A program made the translations under genes and the position numbers. 64,000 nucleotides of DNA from positions 7,936,001-8,000,000 of the forward strand of contig NZ_CP016793.1 of assembly GCF_001701025.1 (NCBI RefSeq), in the 5' to 3' direction. Origin of the DNA: Lentzea guizhouensis. Its GTDB lineage: Bacteria > Actinomycetota > Actinomycetes > Mycobacteriales > Pseudonocardiaceae. This document shows positions 37,300 to 45,176 of the stretch, piece by piece. Numbering within the stretch: position 1 is the first letter of the stretch; every line of letters starts with the position of its first letter. The notes beneath the pieces are model-generated. The model did no database searches. It was given only the letters and a program-made list of their open reading frames with translations, and was not told the DNA's origin.

Positions 37300-38112
37300 C
37301 TAGCGGAGCAGTTGAACGAGTTCGTCGACGACCGGCTCGGGTGCGCCGTTGGTGGCGTGGGCGACGACGAAGAACGGCGCGATCACCCGTGCCCAGGCGA
37401 ACAACCGGTCGCCGTCGAGGTCGCACGCCGCCGCGATCGCCGCACAGCGCGCCTCCACACCCTCGTGACCTGCGCCCATGACGACCAGGTCGACCGCGTC
37501 GAAGCACGGATCTCCCACGCACGTCTTGGGATCCACCGCCAGGAGCCCGCGCGCCGGGCCGCCGTCGAGCGCGTTGCCGGGGTGCAGGTCACCGTGCAGC
37601 AACACGGGTGTGCGGGTCGTGTCGAGCAACCTCGCGCACTTCTGCATCGCGCGCGTCCAGTCGAGCGGGCTGATCCGCGCGGCCACCACAGGGTTGTGCA
37701 GACGACGGCCCACACGCGCGAAGGCCTCCTCGCACCGCTCTCGCAAGGTGCCGATCCGCTCGGGCACACCGACTCCGTGCAGCGCGGCCAGCAGACCGGC
37801 CCACAGCGCGGGCAGCGCGTGAGCGGGCAGGTCCTCCGCGAGCGTGCCGGGCCGCACCTCCTCCAGCACGACCGCACCGGACTCCTCGTCGAACGCGAGC
37901 ACCGCCGGCACCCGGCCGGACGGGGCGAACAGGGCGAGCGCGGCGTGCTGGCGTTCGCCCAGCGCCCGGTCCTCGCCCACCTTGAGCACGGCCGGTGTGC
38001 CGTCGGGCCACCGGCAGCGCAGCACGGCGGCCGACGAGCCGCCCTCGAACGGCGCACCGAGCTCGAGTCCCCAGCGGGTGGCCAGGCGGGTGGTCGTGCG
38101 GTCCAGGTCCAC
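37300..38112 (-). CDS. Aminoglycoside/hydroxyurea-type phosphotransferase (APH(6)-like)
   Basis: 270 residues from a GTG at 38112 with GGAAAGG eight bases upstream (a GTG at 38121 is also in frame). Kinase-like fold: PAVLKVGEDRA with the ATP-binding Lys near 45, catalytic HGDLHPGNAL near 180, LAVDPKTCVGDPCFDAVDLV with the metal-binding Asp. The pattern fits streptomycin 6-kinase and hydroxyurea phosphotransferase relatives. Antibiotic resistance is possible, but many chromosomal members have other substrates. It sits just upstream of the methyltransferase on the same strand. Confidence 0.82.
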   Translation of the reverse strand: MDLDRTTTRLATRWGLELGAPFEGGSSAAVLRCRWPDGTPAVLKVGEDRALGERQHAALALFAPSGRVPAVLAFDEESGAVVLEEVRPGTLAEDLPAHALPALWAGLLAALHGVGVPERIGTLRERCEEAFARVGRRLHNPVVAARISPLDWTRAMQKCARLLDTTRTPVLLHGDLHPGNALDGGPARGLLAVDPKTCVGDPCFDAVDLVVMGAGHEGVEARCAAIAAACDLDGDRLFAWARVIAPFFVVAHATNGAPEPVVDELVQLLR

Positions 38113-38152
38113 CGTGATCACCTTTCCGGATCGGCCCGCCCCAGTCGAACGG

Positions 38153-38383
38153 TCAGATCAGTCCCGCACGCATGGCATAGGCGACGGCGTGCAGCCGGTT
38201 GCGCAGGTCGAGGCGGCTCATGACGCCCTGGATCACGTACTTCACCGTGCGTTCGGAGTAGCAGAGCACGTCCGCGATCTCCCCCACGCCCATGCCGTCG
38301 GCCATCAACCCCAGCAGGTCGCCGATCTGCGCCGGGGACAGCACAGCGAGCACCCCCTGTGTTCCCGCGGTCCGTGCAACCAC
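38153..38383 (-). CDS. Stand-alone LuxR-type helix-turn-helix protein
   Basis: 76 residues consisting of a single LuxR/NarL DNA-binding domain: LSPAQIGDLLGLMADGMGVG, EIADVLCYSERTVKYVIQGV, MSRLDLRNRLHAVAYAMRAG. No receiver or sensor domain precedes it. The GTG start has no strong ribosome site. It may be a small autonomous regulator or the leftover of a larger gene. Confidence 0.65.
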   Translation of the reverse strand: MVARTAGTQGVLAVLSPAQIGDLLGLMADGMGVGEIADVLCYSERTVKYVIQGVMSRLDLRNRLHAVAYAMRAGLI

Positions 38384-38409
38384 GAAACCGCCAGGGGGTG
38401 CCGCTGCGG

Positions 38410-38422
38410 GGAAACGGTTTCC
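38410..38422. promoter_or_regulatory. Short palindrome upstream of the LuxR-type gene
   Basis: GGAAACGGTTTCC is a perfect inverted repeat about one base, 26 bases ahead of the small LuxR-type gene. A regulator site is possible; the size alone is weak evidence. Confidence 0.35.
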
Positions 38423-38439
38423 GCCGGTCTCAACTGGCG

Positions 38440-39807
38440 TCAGGAACCGCCGTACGGGTTGGCCGCCTTGCGCGCGGCGTAGGTCAGCATCGGCTTCACC
38501 TTCGCCCAGTGGCCGTCCTGGCAGGAGTAGGCGGGCAGGAAGCCGGCGCAGTCGCCCTGCCAGTTGCCGACCTCCCAGGTGAAGTGCGGGACGCCGAGCT
38601 CGCCGTACACCCAGTCGTCGATCGAGCCGCCCGCGGTGTAGAGCAGCTCACCGGGCTGCCCGTACTGCCAGTCGGGACCGGCGAGCTGCGCCATGTCCTT
38701 CGCCATGGCGCGCAACGGTCCGTCGTTCGGCGAGGGCGTCGTCGTGTACCCCCAGGGCAGCAGCACGACGTTGAGCGCGCTGTGCATGGTGACGACCATG
38801 CCGCGGGTGTCCGGATCGGCCGGCGTGGTGTCACCGGGGCCGCGCTTGTCCGGGAAGAGCGAGCGGAACAGCTTCTCCAGCGCCTTGGTCTCGACCTCGG
38901 AGTCGGGCTCCGGGCCGCGGTAGATCTGGCTGCACGGGTCGCTGGACGTGCCGTTGTCGCCCCACTGCACGCTGAGGTTGCGGTTGAGGTCGATGCCGAT
39001 CTGCGCGGACGGGTCCTCGGCGGTCGGGCACTGCCGGGGACCGTTGGTGTGGTTGGCGTTCTTGCGCTGCAGGACCGGTGTGTCGCCACCGGACTGGACG
39101 ATGTGGACGCCGTCGGGGTTGGCGATCGGGATGACCCAGACCTCCGTGGTGTCGAGCAGCTCGGTCACCTCGCGGTCGCGGCCGTAACCGGTGGTGAGAT
39201 GGTCGATCCAGCGCCACGCCATGTCGCCGGTGGTGATCTCGCGCGCGTGGATCTGCGCGGACACGAGGAACCGGGGCTTGCGCGCGGTCGGCGTGAGCCG
39301 GCAGTCACCCGGCGTCTTCCTGGTGAGGCAGATGGCCTTCAGGTCGTAGCCGCCCGCCCCCTGGGTCTTGCGCCACGAGTCGCCGTAGTCGACGACCGTC
39401 GCGAGCCGGGCGTACCGGAAACCGACCTGGTCGAGGTGCCTGTGGTGCGCCTTGAGCGTGCGGTAGCCGCCGTAGTAGGTCTCGTTGATCCCCGTGCCCC
39501 GCGTGCTGGGCGCAAACCGCGACGGTGGCATGACCTTCTCGACGGTGCCGGGGAACCCGGCGGCCGCGAGCTTGCCGTGCACGTCCTTCGTCCCCAGCAC
39601 GAACAGGTCGGTGCCGTCGCGCTGTTCGAGCACGTCGAACCCCTGCGCGAGCAGGTCCTGGGCCTTCTGGCCGAGCGGGGCCTGCACGCGGTAGACGTAG
39701 GTCTGCCCGTCCAGGACCGGCTCGGGTGCCGGTGGCGCCGCCACCGACGTCCCTACCAGGAAGGCCACGCTGGCGGCGCCCGCCAGCGCCAGGCTCAGCC
39801 GTTTCAT
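38440..39807 (-). CDS. Secreted M14 zinc carboxypeptidase
   Basis: 455 residues from an ATG with GAGGGGAG just upstream. The signal peptide is about 1-23 (LALAGAASVAFLVGTSVA). A short propeptide-like region precedes the M14 domain. Zinc ligands are in QIHAREITTGD (His-x-x-Glu, about 191) and a later His (MVVTMHSALN, about 318), with the substrate-binding Asn/Arg in GIDLNRN and the catalytic Glu in FTWEVGNW (about 416). It should trim C-terminal residues from peptides outside the cell. Confidence 0.88.
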   Translation of the reverse strand: MKRLSLALAGAASVAFLVGTSVAAPPAPEPVLDGQTYVYRVQAPLGQKAQDLLAQGFDVLEQRDGTDLFVLGTKDVHGKLAAAGFPGTVEKVMPPSRFAPSTRGTGINETYYGGYRTLKAHHRHLDQVGFRYARLATVVDYGDSWRKTQGAGGYDLKAICLTRKTPGDCRLTPTARKPRFLVSAQIHAREITTGDMAWRWIDHLTTGYGRDREVTELLDTTEVWVIPIANPDGVHIVQSGGDTPVLQRKNANHTNGPRQCPTAEDPSAQIGIDLNRNLSVQWGDNGTSSDPCSQIYRGPEPDSEVETKALEKLFRSLFPDKRGPGDTTPADPDTRGMVVTMHSALNVVLLPWGYTTTPSPNDGPLRAMAKDMAQLAGPDWQYGQPGELLYTAGGSIDDWVYGELGVPHFTWEVGNWQGDCAGFLPAYSCQDGHWAKVKPMLTYAARKAANPYGGS

Positions 39808-39899
39808 CCCGACTCCCCTCGTGGTTGATCACACACGCCTCCCGGCGACCCTATCGACGGTCACAACCCTGTGAAGGGGGTGCCGGACTCGGGACCACG

Positions 39900-40048
39900 C
39901 GCTTCGAGTCCGTGGAACGCCGCGCGGTGCGTTCCGGCGAGGCCGAGATCGCGCGCGACCGGGACTGCCGGGAGGCGTGGCTGCTCAGCGTGGACGGCAC
40001 CCGATGTCCTATGTGGACCTGGCGAACCTGGCACGGTACGTGCACCAC
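39900..40048 (+). pseudogene. Possible N-terminal remnant of a spermidine synthase-like gene
   Basis: One frame reads EAEIARDRDCREAWLLSVDG, then with a frame change MSYVDLAN. This resembles the start of actinobacterial spermidine synthase-like methyltransferases (a strand ending in VDGTxQSYVDL). No SAM-binding region follows. Tentative. Confidence 0.35.
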
Positions 40049-40297
40049 ACCCGGCGCGGCTCCGAGCAGCTAATGGCCGACGCCGACGCCGAGCTGGTCT
40101 CGCTGGTCAGCGGCTATCTGCCGGTGCCGGTCGGGATCGAGGTGCTGGCCGTGGGCGGGACGGTGATCGTGACCGGGCGGCGCCCGGAGCTGTCCCGGCT
40201 GGTCGAGGTGATCACCGAGCGGTTCGGCGAGCCGGTGGTGATCGCGGACCAGGACGTCCTCGGCAACGCGGTGGTCGTGTCCTCTACGGCCGGGTGA
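40004..40297 (+). CDS. Small ORF of unknown function
   Basis: 97 codons from ATG 40004 to a stop at 40295-40297, which overlaps the 3' end of the convergent HxlR gene. The product contains VSGYLPVPVGIEVLAVGGTV and RRPELSRLVEVITERFGEPV, which look like a compact alpha/beta domain. There is no ribosome site and the first residues look like part of a spermidine synthase remnant. I do not recognise a family. It could be a fusion scar rather than a gene. Confidence 0.4.
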   Translation: MSYVDLANLARYVHHTRRGSEQLMADADAELVSLVSGYLPVPVGIEVLAVGGTVIVTGRRPELSRLVEVITERFGEPVVIADQDVLGNAVVVSSTAG

Positions 40298-40928
40298 ACA
40301 CCAGTAGGAACGTCTCCAGCAGCTTCTTGCGACCCTTCAGCTCCACCCGCCCGTCCCGCGCGGCGCGGACGATCATCCGGTAGGAAGCCGGCTCGTCGTC
40401 GGCGAGCTGGGCGGTGATGGTGAGGTCCGGCGGTCGCGGCGCCGGTCCGATGCCGGAGGCGAGCTCGCCGTCGGTGACCACGGCGTGCACCACGAGCTCG
40501 CGGGCGTGCAGCTCGAAGGACGCGGTGAGCCCGGTCGCCTCCTCCGGCCGGAAGGAGGCCCGCATGTTGAGCACCGCCCCGTCCGGCGTGACCCGGTCAC
40601 CCGGCTGCGGGTCGCCGAGCTGCGTCGAGCCCCAGCGGCCGAGCGCGAGCAGAGCCGGTTCCAGCTCCTGACCGACCGGCGTGAGCGCGTAGACCACGCC
40701 GCGCTGGGGTGCCGGGGCCACCTGACGCTCGACGATGCCGGCCTGTTCGAGCTCCTTGAGCCGGGTGGACAGCACGTTCGAGGGGATGCCGGCGAGCCCG
40801 TCCTGCAGGTCGGTGTACCGGCGTGGACGCACGGTGAGGTCGCGGATGACCAGCAGCGCCCACCGCTCGCCCACCAGCTCCAGGGCGCGGGCGAGACCGC
40901 AGTGCTGACCGAACTCACGTCGCTTCAC
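40284..40928 (-). CDS. HxlR-family winged-helix regulator with C-terminal sterol-carrier-like domain
   Basis: 214 residues. The HxlR winged helix is at 1-100 (HCGLARALELVGERWALLVI, IPSNVLSTRLKELEQAGIVE). The C-terminal 110 residues carry LTASFELHARELVVHAVV and DLTITAQLADDEPASYRMI, a SCP2-like small-molecule pocket seen in some actinobacterial members. It is divergent from the MFS exporter with 93 bases between starts, so it most likely represses that pump. Confidence 0.85.
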   Translation of the reverse strand: MKRREFGQHCGLARALELVGERWALLVIRDLTVRPRRYTDLQDGLAGIPSNVLSTRLKELEQAGIVERQVAPAPQRGVVYALTPVGQELEPALLALGRWGSTQLGDPQPGDRVTPDGAVLNMRASFRPEEATGLTASFELHARELVVHAVVTDGELASGIGPAPRPPDLTITAQLADDEPASYRMIVRAARDGRVELKGRKKLLETFLLVFTRP

Positions 40929-40939
40929 GTTCCCACCAT

Positions 40940-40951
40940 AGCAAGCTTGCT
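40940..40951. promoter_or_regulatory. Palindrome in the HxlR-MFS intergenic region
   Basis: AGCAAGCTTGCT is a perfect 12-base palindrome 11 bases upstream of the HxlR start, in an otherwise A/T-richer control region. It is a good candidate operator for the HxlR protein on both divergent genes. Confidence 0.55.
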
Positions 40952-41021
40952 TGGTTGTGGTTCGTTAGGTTTACTGAAGTTCACTTGCAAAAATGAAGTG
41001 GACACGGCTACCTTCGTCCGC

Positions 41022-42254
41022 ATGACCGCAGTCCAGGACGCACAGATCACGAACCCGTTGCCGCGCAGGAGTTCCTGGCCGTACGCACCGAAGTCGGCAG
41101 GCTTCGCCGGCATCTCGGCGGCGATGGTCGCCGTCCTCGTCGCGGCAGGCGCACCGACCCCGTTGCTACCGATCTACCAAGCGCGCTGGGGCTTCCCGGC
41201 CTGGCAGCTGACCCTGGCGTTCGGCGTCTACGCGTTCTCGCTGCTGGTCGCGATCCTGGTCATCGGCTCCCTGTCCGACCACGTGGGCCGCCGCCCGCTG
41301 ATGATCGCCGCACTGGCCCTGGACCTGGTGGCGATGCTGGTGTTCCTGTTCTCGGCATCAATCGGCTGGCTGATCGTGGCGCGCATCGTGCAAGGCGTCG
41401 CAACAGGTGCCGCGTCAAGTGCGCTGAGCGCGGCCGTGGTCGAACTGGCACCGGAACACCGCAAGAAGCTCGGGGCCATGATGACGAGCCTGGCCCCGTT
41501 GGCCGGCTTGGGCATCGGCGCACTGTTCTCCGGCTTGCTCGCCCAGTTCGCCTCCGACGCGGCGTTCGAGGTCTGGCTGGTGCTGACCATCGTGATGGCC
41601 CTCGGCACCCTCTTCACCCTGGTCACCCCGGAAACCGCCACTCGCAAGCCAGGCGCGCTCGCCTCGCTGCGGCCACGTGTTGCTCTGCCGGTGCAGGTGC
41701 GCGGCCTGTACCTGTCCGCACTGCCCGGCATCATCAGCGCGTTCATGATGATGACCCTGTTCATGGGCCTCGCCCCGGTCGTGCTGGTGACCGTGTTCGC
41801 CGTCCACAACCCACTCGTCGGCGCCCTGGCCGCCTTCGTCAGCTTCGCCGCCGGCACCGCCGCCTCAGCCTTCACCTCCGCCGTCCGCCCTCGCCGTCTG
41901 CGGGCGCTGGGCACGGCCTCGCTGGCATTCGGCTCACTCCTGTTCGTCGCCGCCCTCGGCACCCACGCCTTGCCGCTGATCTGGGCATCCGCCCTGTTCT
42001 GCGGCCTGGGCGTGGGCGCGTCGTTCGCCGGCACGACCCGTGGGCTGGTTCCCGAGGTCCAGCCCCACGAGCGTGCGGGACTGTTCACCGCGATCTACAC
42101 CGCCGGGTACCTGGCGATGGGCGTCTCGGCGGTGGTCGCGGGGGCGCTGGTCGGCGTGGTCGGGGTGGCGGCGATGGCGACCGGGTTCAGCACCGTCATG
42201 GCCGCCGTGGCGTTGGTCGGCGTGGCCGCGACCAGGATCAGGGCCAAGAGCTGA
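41022..42254 (+). CDS. MFS transporter (drug-efflux type)
   Basis: 410 residues with about 12 membrane helices. The MFS motif A between helices 2 and 3 reads GSLSDHVGRRPLM; helix 5 region is MMTSLAPLAGLGIGALFSGL. The protein starts at ATG 41022 in the open frame; no strong ribosome site is seen. The pairing with a divergent HxlR regulator suggests a compound-inducible exporter. Substrate unknown. Confidence 0.87.
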   Translation: MTAVQDAQITNPLPRRSSWPYAPKSAGFAGISAAMVAVLVAAGAPTPLLPIYQARWGFPAWQLTLAFGVYAFSLLVAILVIGSLSDHVGRRPLMIAALALDLVAMLVFLFSASIGWLIVARIVQGVATGAASSALSAAVVELAPEHRKKLGAMMTSLAPLAGLGIGALFSGLLAQFASDAAFEVWLVLTIVMALGTLFTLVTPETATRKPGALASLRPRVALPVQVRGLYLSALPGIISAFMMMTLFMGLAPVVLVTVFAVHNPLVGALAAFVSFAAGTAASAFTSAVRPRRLRALGTASLAFGSLLFVAALGTHALPLIWASALFCGLGVGASFAGTTRGLVPEVQPHERAGLFTAIYTAGYLAMGVSAVVAGALVGVVGVAAMATGFSTVMAAVALVGVAATRIRAKS

Positions 42255-42321
42255 TCGCGCCTTTGCACCCGGCAACGACGCTTCGCCCGATGCCGCGGAA
42301 TGACAGGCGGTCCTGTCGTAG

Positions 42322-42355
42322 CCGGTGTGGTCGAGCACCTCGCCGATCACACCGG
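42322..42355. terminator. Hairpin between convergent MFS and TIR genes
   Basis: CCGGTGTG (42322-42329) pairs with CACACCGG (42348-42355), and pairing extends inward with one mismatch. It sits immediately beyond the TIR-STAND stop and 70 bases after the MFS stop, so it could terminate either. Confidence 0.5.
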
Positions 42356-42356
42356 G

Positions 42357-45155
42357 TTACCACTTGTGCTTGTGGTTGGCGCGATGAATACCGCGCAACG
42401 CCCGGACCGGCGTCCAGCGCACCAGCGTAGCCCCGAAGAAAGCTTGCCAAGGCAGGTCGTCCAGCCAGCCTGTGACGTGGTTCGCGTGCTTCCAAACCTC
42501 GTCGAGCAACACGTTGGCCCGGCGGTTGTCGCCGTCATGATCTCTGAGCTTCAACGCTATCGCCAACTCGAACTGCGTCCGCAGCGTCTCCGGGTGCACG
42601 ATACCGAGCGTCGTTAGTTGCCCGCGATGTGCGGTGCCCAGCTCGTCCGCCCCTTCGACGATCTCGCCCAGCTGAGAATGTGCGAGTCCCCGCACATAGT
42701 GCTCGCGCAGCACCAGAGGATGGTGCTCGCCGAGTCGTTCGCGCACCACTGGCAGCAAGACCGCGGTGCTGTCCAAGGCCTTCTTCGGTTGACCGTGCGA
42801 GATCAGCGCCCAGTCCGCGTTGACCCTGCACGCCAGCACCTTCGCGTTCCGCGCGCCGTACTGCTCCTCCAACTCGTCTGCCAGCCGGAGGAACCGCGCC
42901 TCGGCCTCCACCCACCTGTCCGGTCTGGCCTTGAGCTCGGTGAACTGCAGTTGCAACTGCGCGGTTGCCAGCACGTATTCGGCCTCTGCCGCCGCCGCGT
43001 GGTGCTGTTGCTTCTTCGCCGCGAAGTGGTCGAGCACTTGCCGCGCGTTGCTCCTGGCCGCGTTCTGCGCTCCGGTGAGCAGTTGGATGTGCGCGAGCTC
43101 GATCAGCGCCAACAGCCTCAGGTCCTCGGACGACCTCAACTCCGGCGTCGTCAGCAACTCCTCCAGAGCGGCCGCGCTCGCCTTGAGCACCCCGCGCAGG
43201 CGCTGTCCCCGGATCCACCTCAAGCGAACCTTGACTCGCTCAGCCTCGGTCAGACTGTTCAGAGTGGCCGCGTCAGTCGCGGCCCGCCAGTGCGGTTCCG
43301 CGTCGGCGAACCGGCCGAGTGCGTCCAACGTGGAAGCGTGCACGCACGACAGCAGAACCCTCTCGCGGCCCGAACTGGACAGGAACGCTCGCGAGGTCAT
43401 CGTCACAACTTCTTCGTATTCGCCGACGTCGTAATGGTCGGCCGCCGCTTCCAGCACGATCTGCGGGTCTCCCGGGCCCGCTGCGACCAGCCGGTCCAGG
43501 TACCTGGCCGCCGAGCCCAGCCGCCCGTCCACCCGCAACTCCCGCGCGATGAGCGGCAACAAAGCATTGACGGTAATCGTCTCGACGATCGGCTGTTCAA
43601 CGAGGAAACGAGCGTGGCGCACCAGGAGGTTCCAGTCCTGTTCCCCATGCCCTGCCCGACCGGGACGCAGCACGGCCACCAGATGCTTCGCATAGGTGGA
43701 CGCGATCCAATCAATCGTCCTGGCGTCGAGGTGGCTGCGCACGGCTTGTCTGATCAGACCGTGTGTTTGCCAGGCCGCACCCACCTGCCGCACCAGCAAC
43801 ATGGTCTGCAGCGACTCCACCGACTCGAGGACCCGATTCTGGTCCATTCCGAGGCTGGACAACAGGTTTCGAAGCTGACGAGCTGGCATCGCAGCCGGAC
43901 CGCACGCCGCGAGGACTCGCAACGTCGCCCGTTGATACTCGTCGTCCAACTCGTCAAGGCGGTCGACGAAGATCTCCGCGACCTTCGTCATCGTGTCCGA
44001 GGTGCCGTCCAGAACACGGCCGACGTGCTCGGTCAATGTGGTCAGGCCACGTCGGGCGGTCGCGGACCTTGCCAGCGCCGACAGGGCCATCGCGTGGTTG
44101 TCAACGGCGGTGGCGAGTTCCCGCACCTGCTCAGCCTCTGGACCATTCTCATCGAACGGGTGCAGGCGGTGGACCAGCACCATGGACTCGTCGTCGGTCA
44201 AGCCGCCGAGCCGCACCTCCTGGCCGAGGGCTGCGTACTCGGTGTGCTCAGAGATGATCAACAAGAGCACGTCGACGTTGTCGAGAGCGGCGCCGAAGTC
44301 GCCTATGGGCAGACCTGCCGGGACACTGTCGATCACGACCAGCGCATGCCCCTTCGACGTGAGGAGCGTGTTGTTCGCCTCGGTCACGACGTCACGGAGT
44401 GTGCTCTGCGCAGTAGGACCGGTGGCGTCAGCCAGATCGACCCGGATCACCACCTGGTACGCATGAGCGAAATGCATGATGTAGTCGTCCGCAAGAGTCG
44501 TCTTGCCGACCCCTCGGAGTCCCGTCAGCACCGCGATTCCGTTTGTGGGCTGATGTGTCAGCCTGTAGCGCTGCGCGTGCAACGCCCTCTCCAGTCGCCA
44601 CATCGCGCTGTAGCGACGCACTTTAGGTGCGACGCCTGGGCGGCCGCCGACCATGCGTGGCAACGCGGAGAAGTCGATTCCCTTATAGGTGCCGGTGAGC
44701 CGTGCAAGATGGCGCTCGACCTCGTCAATGATTCGAGCGAGGTCCGCATCACCTCCATCGTCCGTGAGGTAGATCTGGTCTTTCAGCACAGCCGGCTGGA
44801 CGTGCGCTTTGGACGACTCAGGATTGATGACCACCGTACGCATCTGCCCGCCCTCACGCACATCAGCTGACAGCGCCTGCATGAGCTCGAACTGGCACGC
44901 GTGACGCAGTTCGTAACGTTCCGAGTAGTAGACCAAGCACAGCGTACTGGTTCGCAACGCCTCCTCGACGTTGGCGGACACCGGATCCCCGAAGCGGTTG
45001 CCCACCCTGTCGATGAACGTGTCGTGCCCATTCGCTGCCAACCGGTCGAGTATCTGCACCATGCGGGCCAGCGATGGGCCCGAGTAGGAGCCGAAGATCT
45101 TTTTTCCAGAGCGGGACGAGTGCGGCACGCTCGAACGATAGCGCGCAGTCCACAT
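42357..45155 (-). CDS. TIR-NB-ARC-TPR STAND protein (NLR-like, candidate antiphage effector)
   Basis: 932 residues. An N-terminal TIR domain (about 18-150) shows KKIFGSYSGPSL, DTFIDR, ALRTSTLCLVYYSERYELRH and Glu90 in ACQFEL, the position of the NADase glutamate in catalytic TIRs. A STAND ATPase follows: Walker A GLRGVGKTT (212-220), Walker B ALVVIDS (Asp276) and a GLPLA-like NHAMALSALA. The C-terminal 450 residues are helical TPR-like repeats (HWRAATDAATLNSL, LLALIELAHIQLL, LREHYVRGLAHSQLGE). In bacteria such TIR-STAND proteins sense phage components and deplete NAD. It starts 21 bases after an NB-ARC-TPR gene on the same strand. Antiphage function is inferred. Confidence 0.85.
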   Translation of the reverse strand: MWTARYRSSVPHSSRSGKKIFGSYSGPSLARMVQILDRLAANGHDTFIDRVGNRFGDPVSANVEEALRTSTLCLVYYSERYELRHACQFELMQALSADVREGGQMRTVVINPESSKAHVQPAVLKDQIYLTDDGGDADLARIIDEVERHLARLTGTYKGIDFSALPRMVGGRPGVAPKVRRYSAMWRLERALHAQRYRLTHQPTNGIAVLTGLRGVGKTTLADDYIMHFAHAYQVVIRVDLADATGPTAQSTLRDVVTEANNTLLTSKGHALVVIDSVPAGLPIGDFGAALDNVDVLLLIISEHTEYAALGQEVRLGGLTDDESMVLVHRLHPFDENGPEAEQVRELATAVDNHAMALSALARSATARRGLTTLTEHVGRVLDGTSDTMTKVAEIFVDRLDELDDEYQRATLRVLAACGPAAMPARQLRNLLSSLGMDQNRVLESVESLQTMLLVRQVGAAWQTHGLIRQAVRSHLDARTIDWIASTYAKHLVAVLRPGRAGHGEQDWNLLVRHARFLVEQPIVETITVNALLPLIARELRVDGRLGSAARYLDRLVAAGPGDPQIVLEAAADHYDVGEYEEVVTMTSRAFLSSSGRERVLLSCVHASTLDALGRFADAEPHWRAATDAATLNSLTEAERVKVRLRWIRGQRLRGVLKASAAALEELLTTPELRSSEDLRLLALIELAHIQLLTGAQNAARSNARQVLDHFAAKKQQHHAAAAEAEYVLATAQLQLQFTELKARPDRWVEAEARFLRLADELEEQYGARNAKVLACRVNADWALISHGQPKKALDSTAVLLPVVRERLGEHHPLVLREHYVRGLAHSQLGEIVEGADELGTAHRGQLTTLGIVHPETLRTQFELAIALKLRDHDGDNRRANVLLDEVWKHANHVTGWLDDLPWQAFFGATLVRWTPVRALRGIHRANHKHKW

Positions 45156-45176
45156 GAACCTGCGGAAGCGCGCAGA

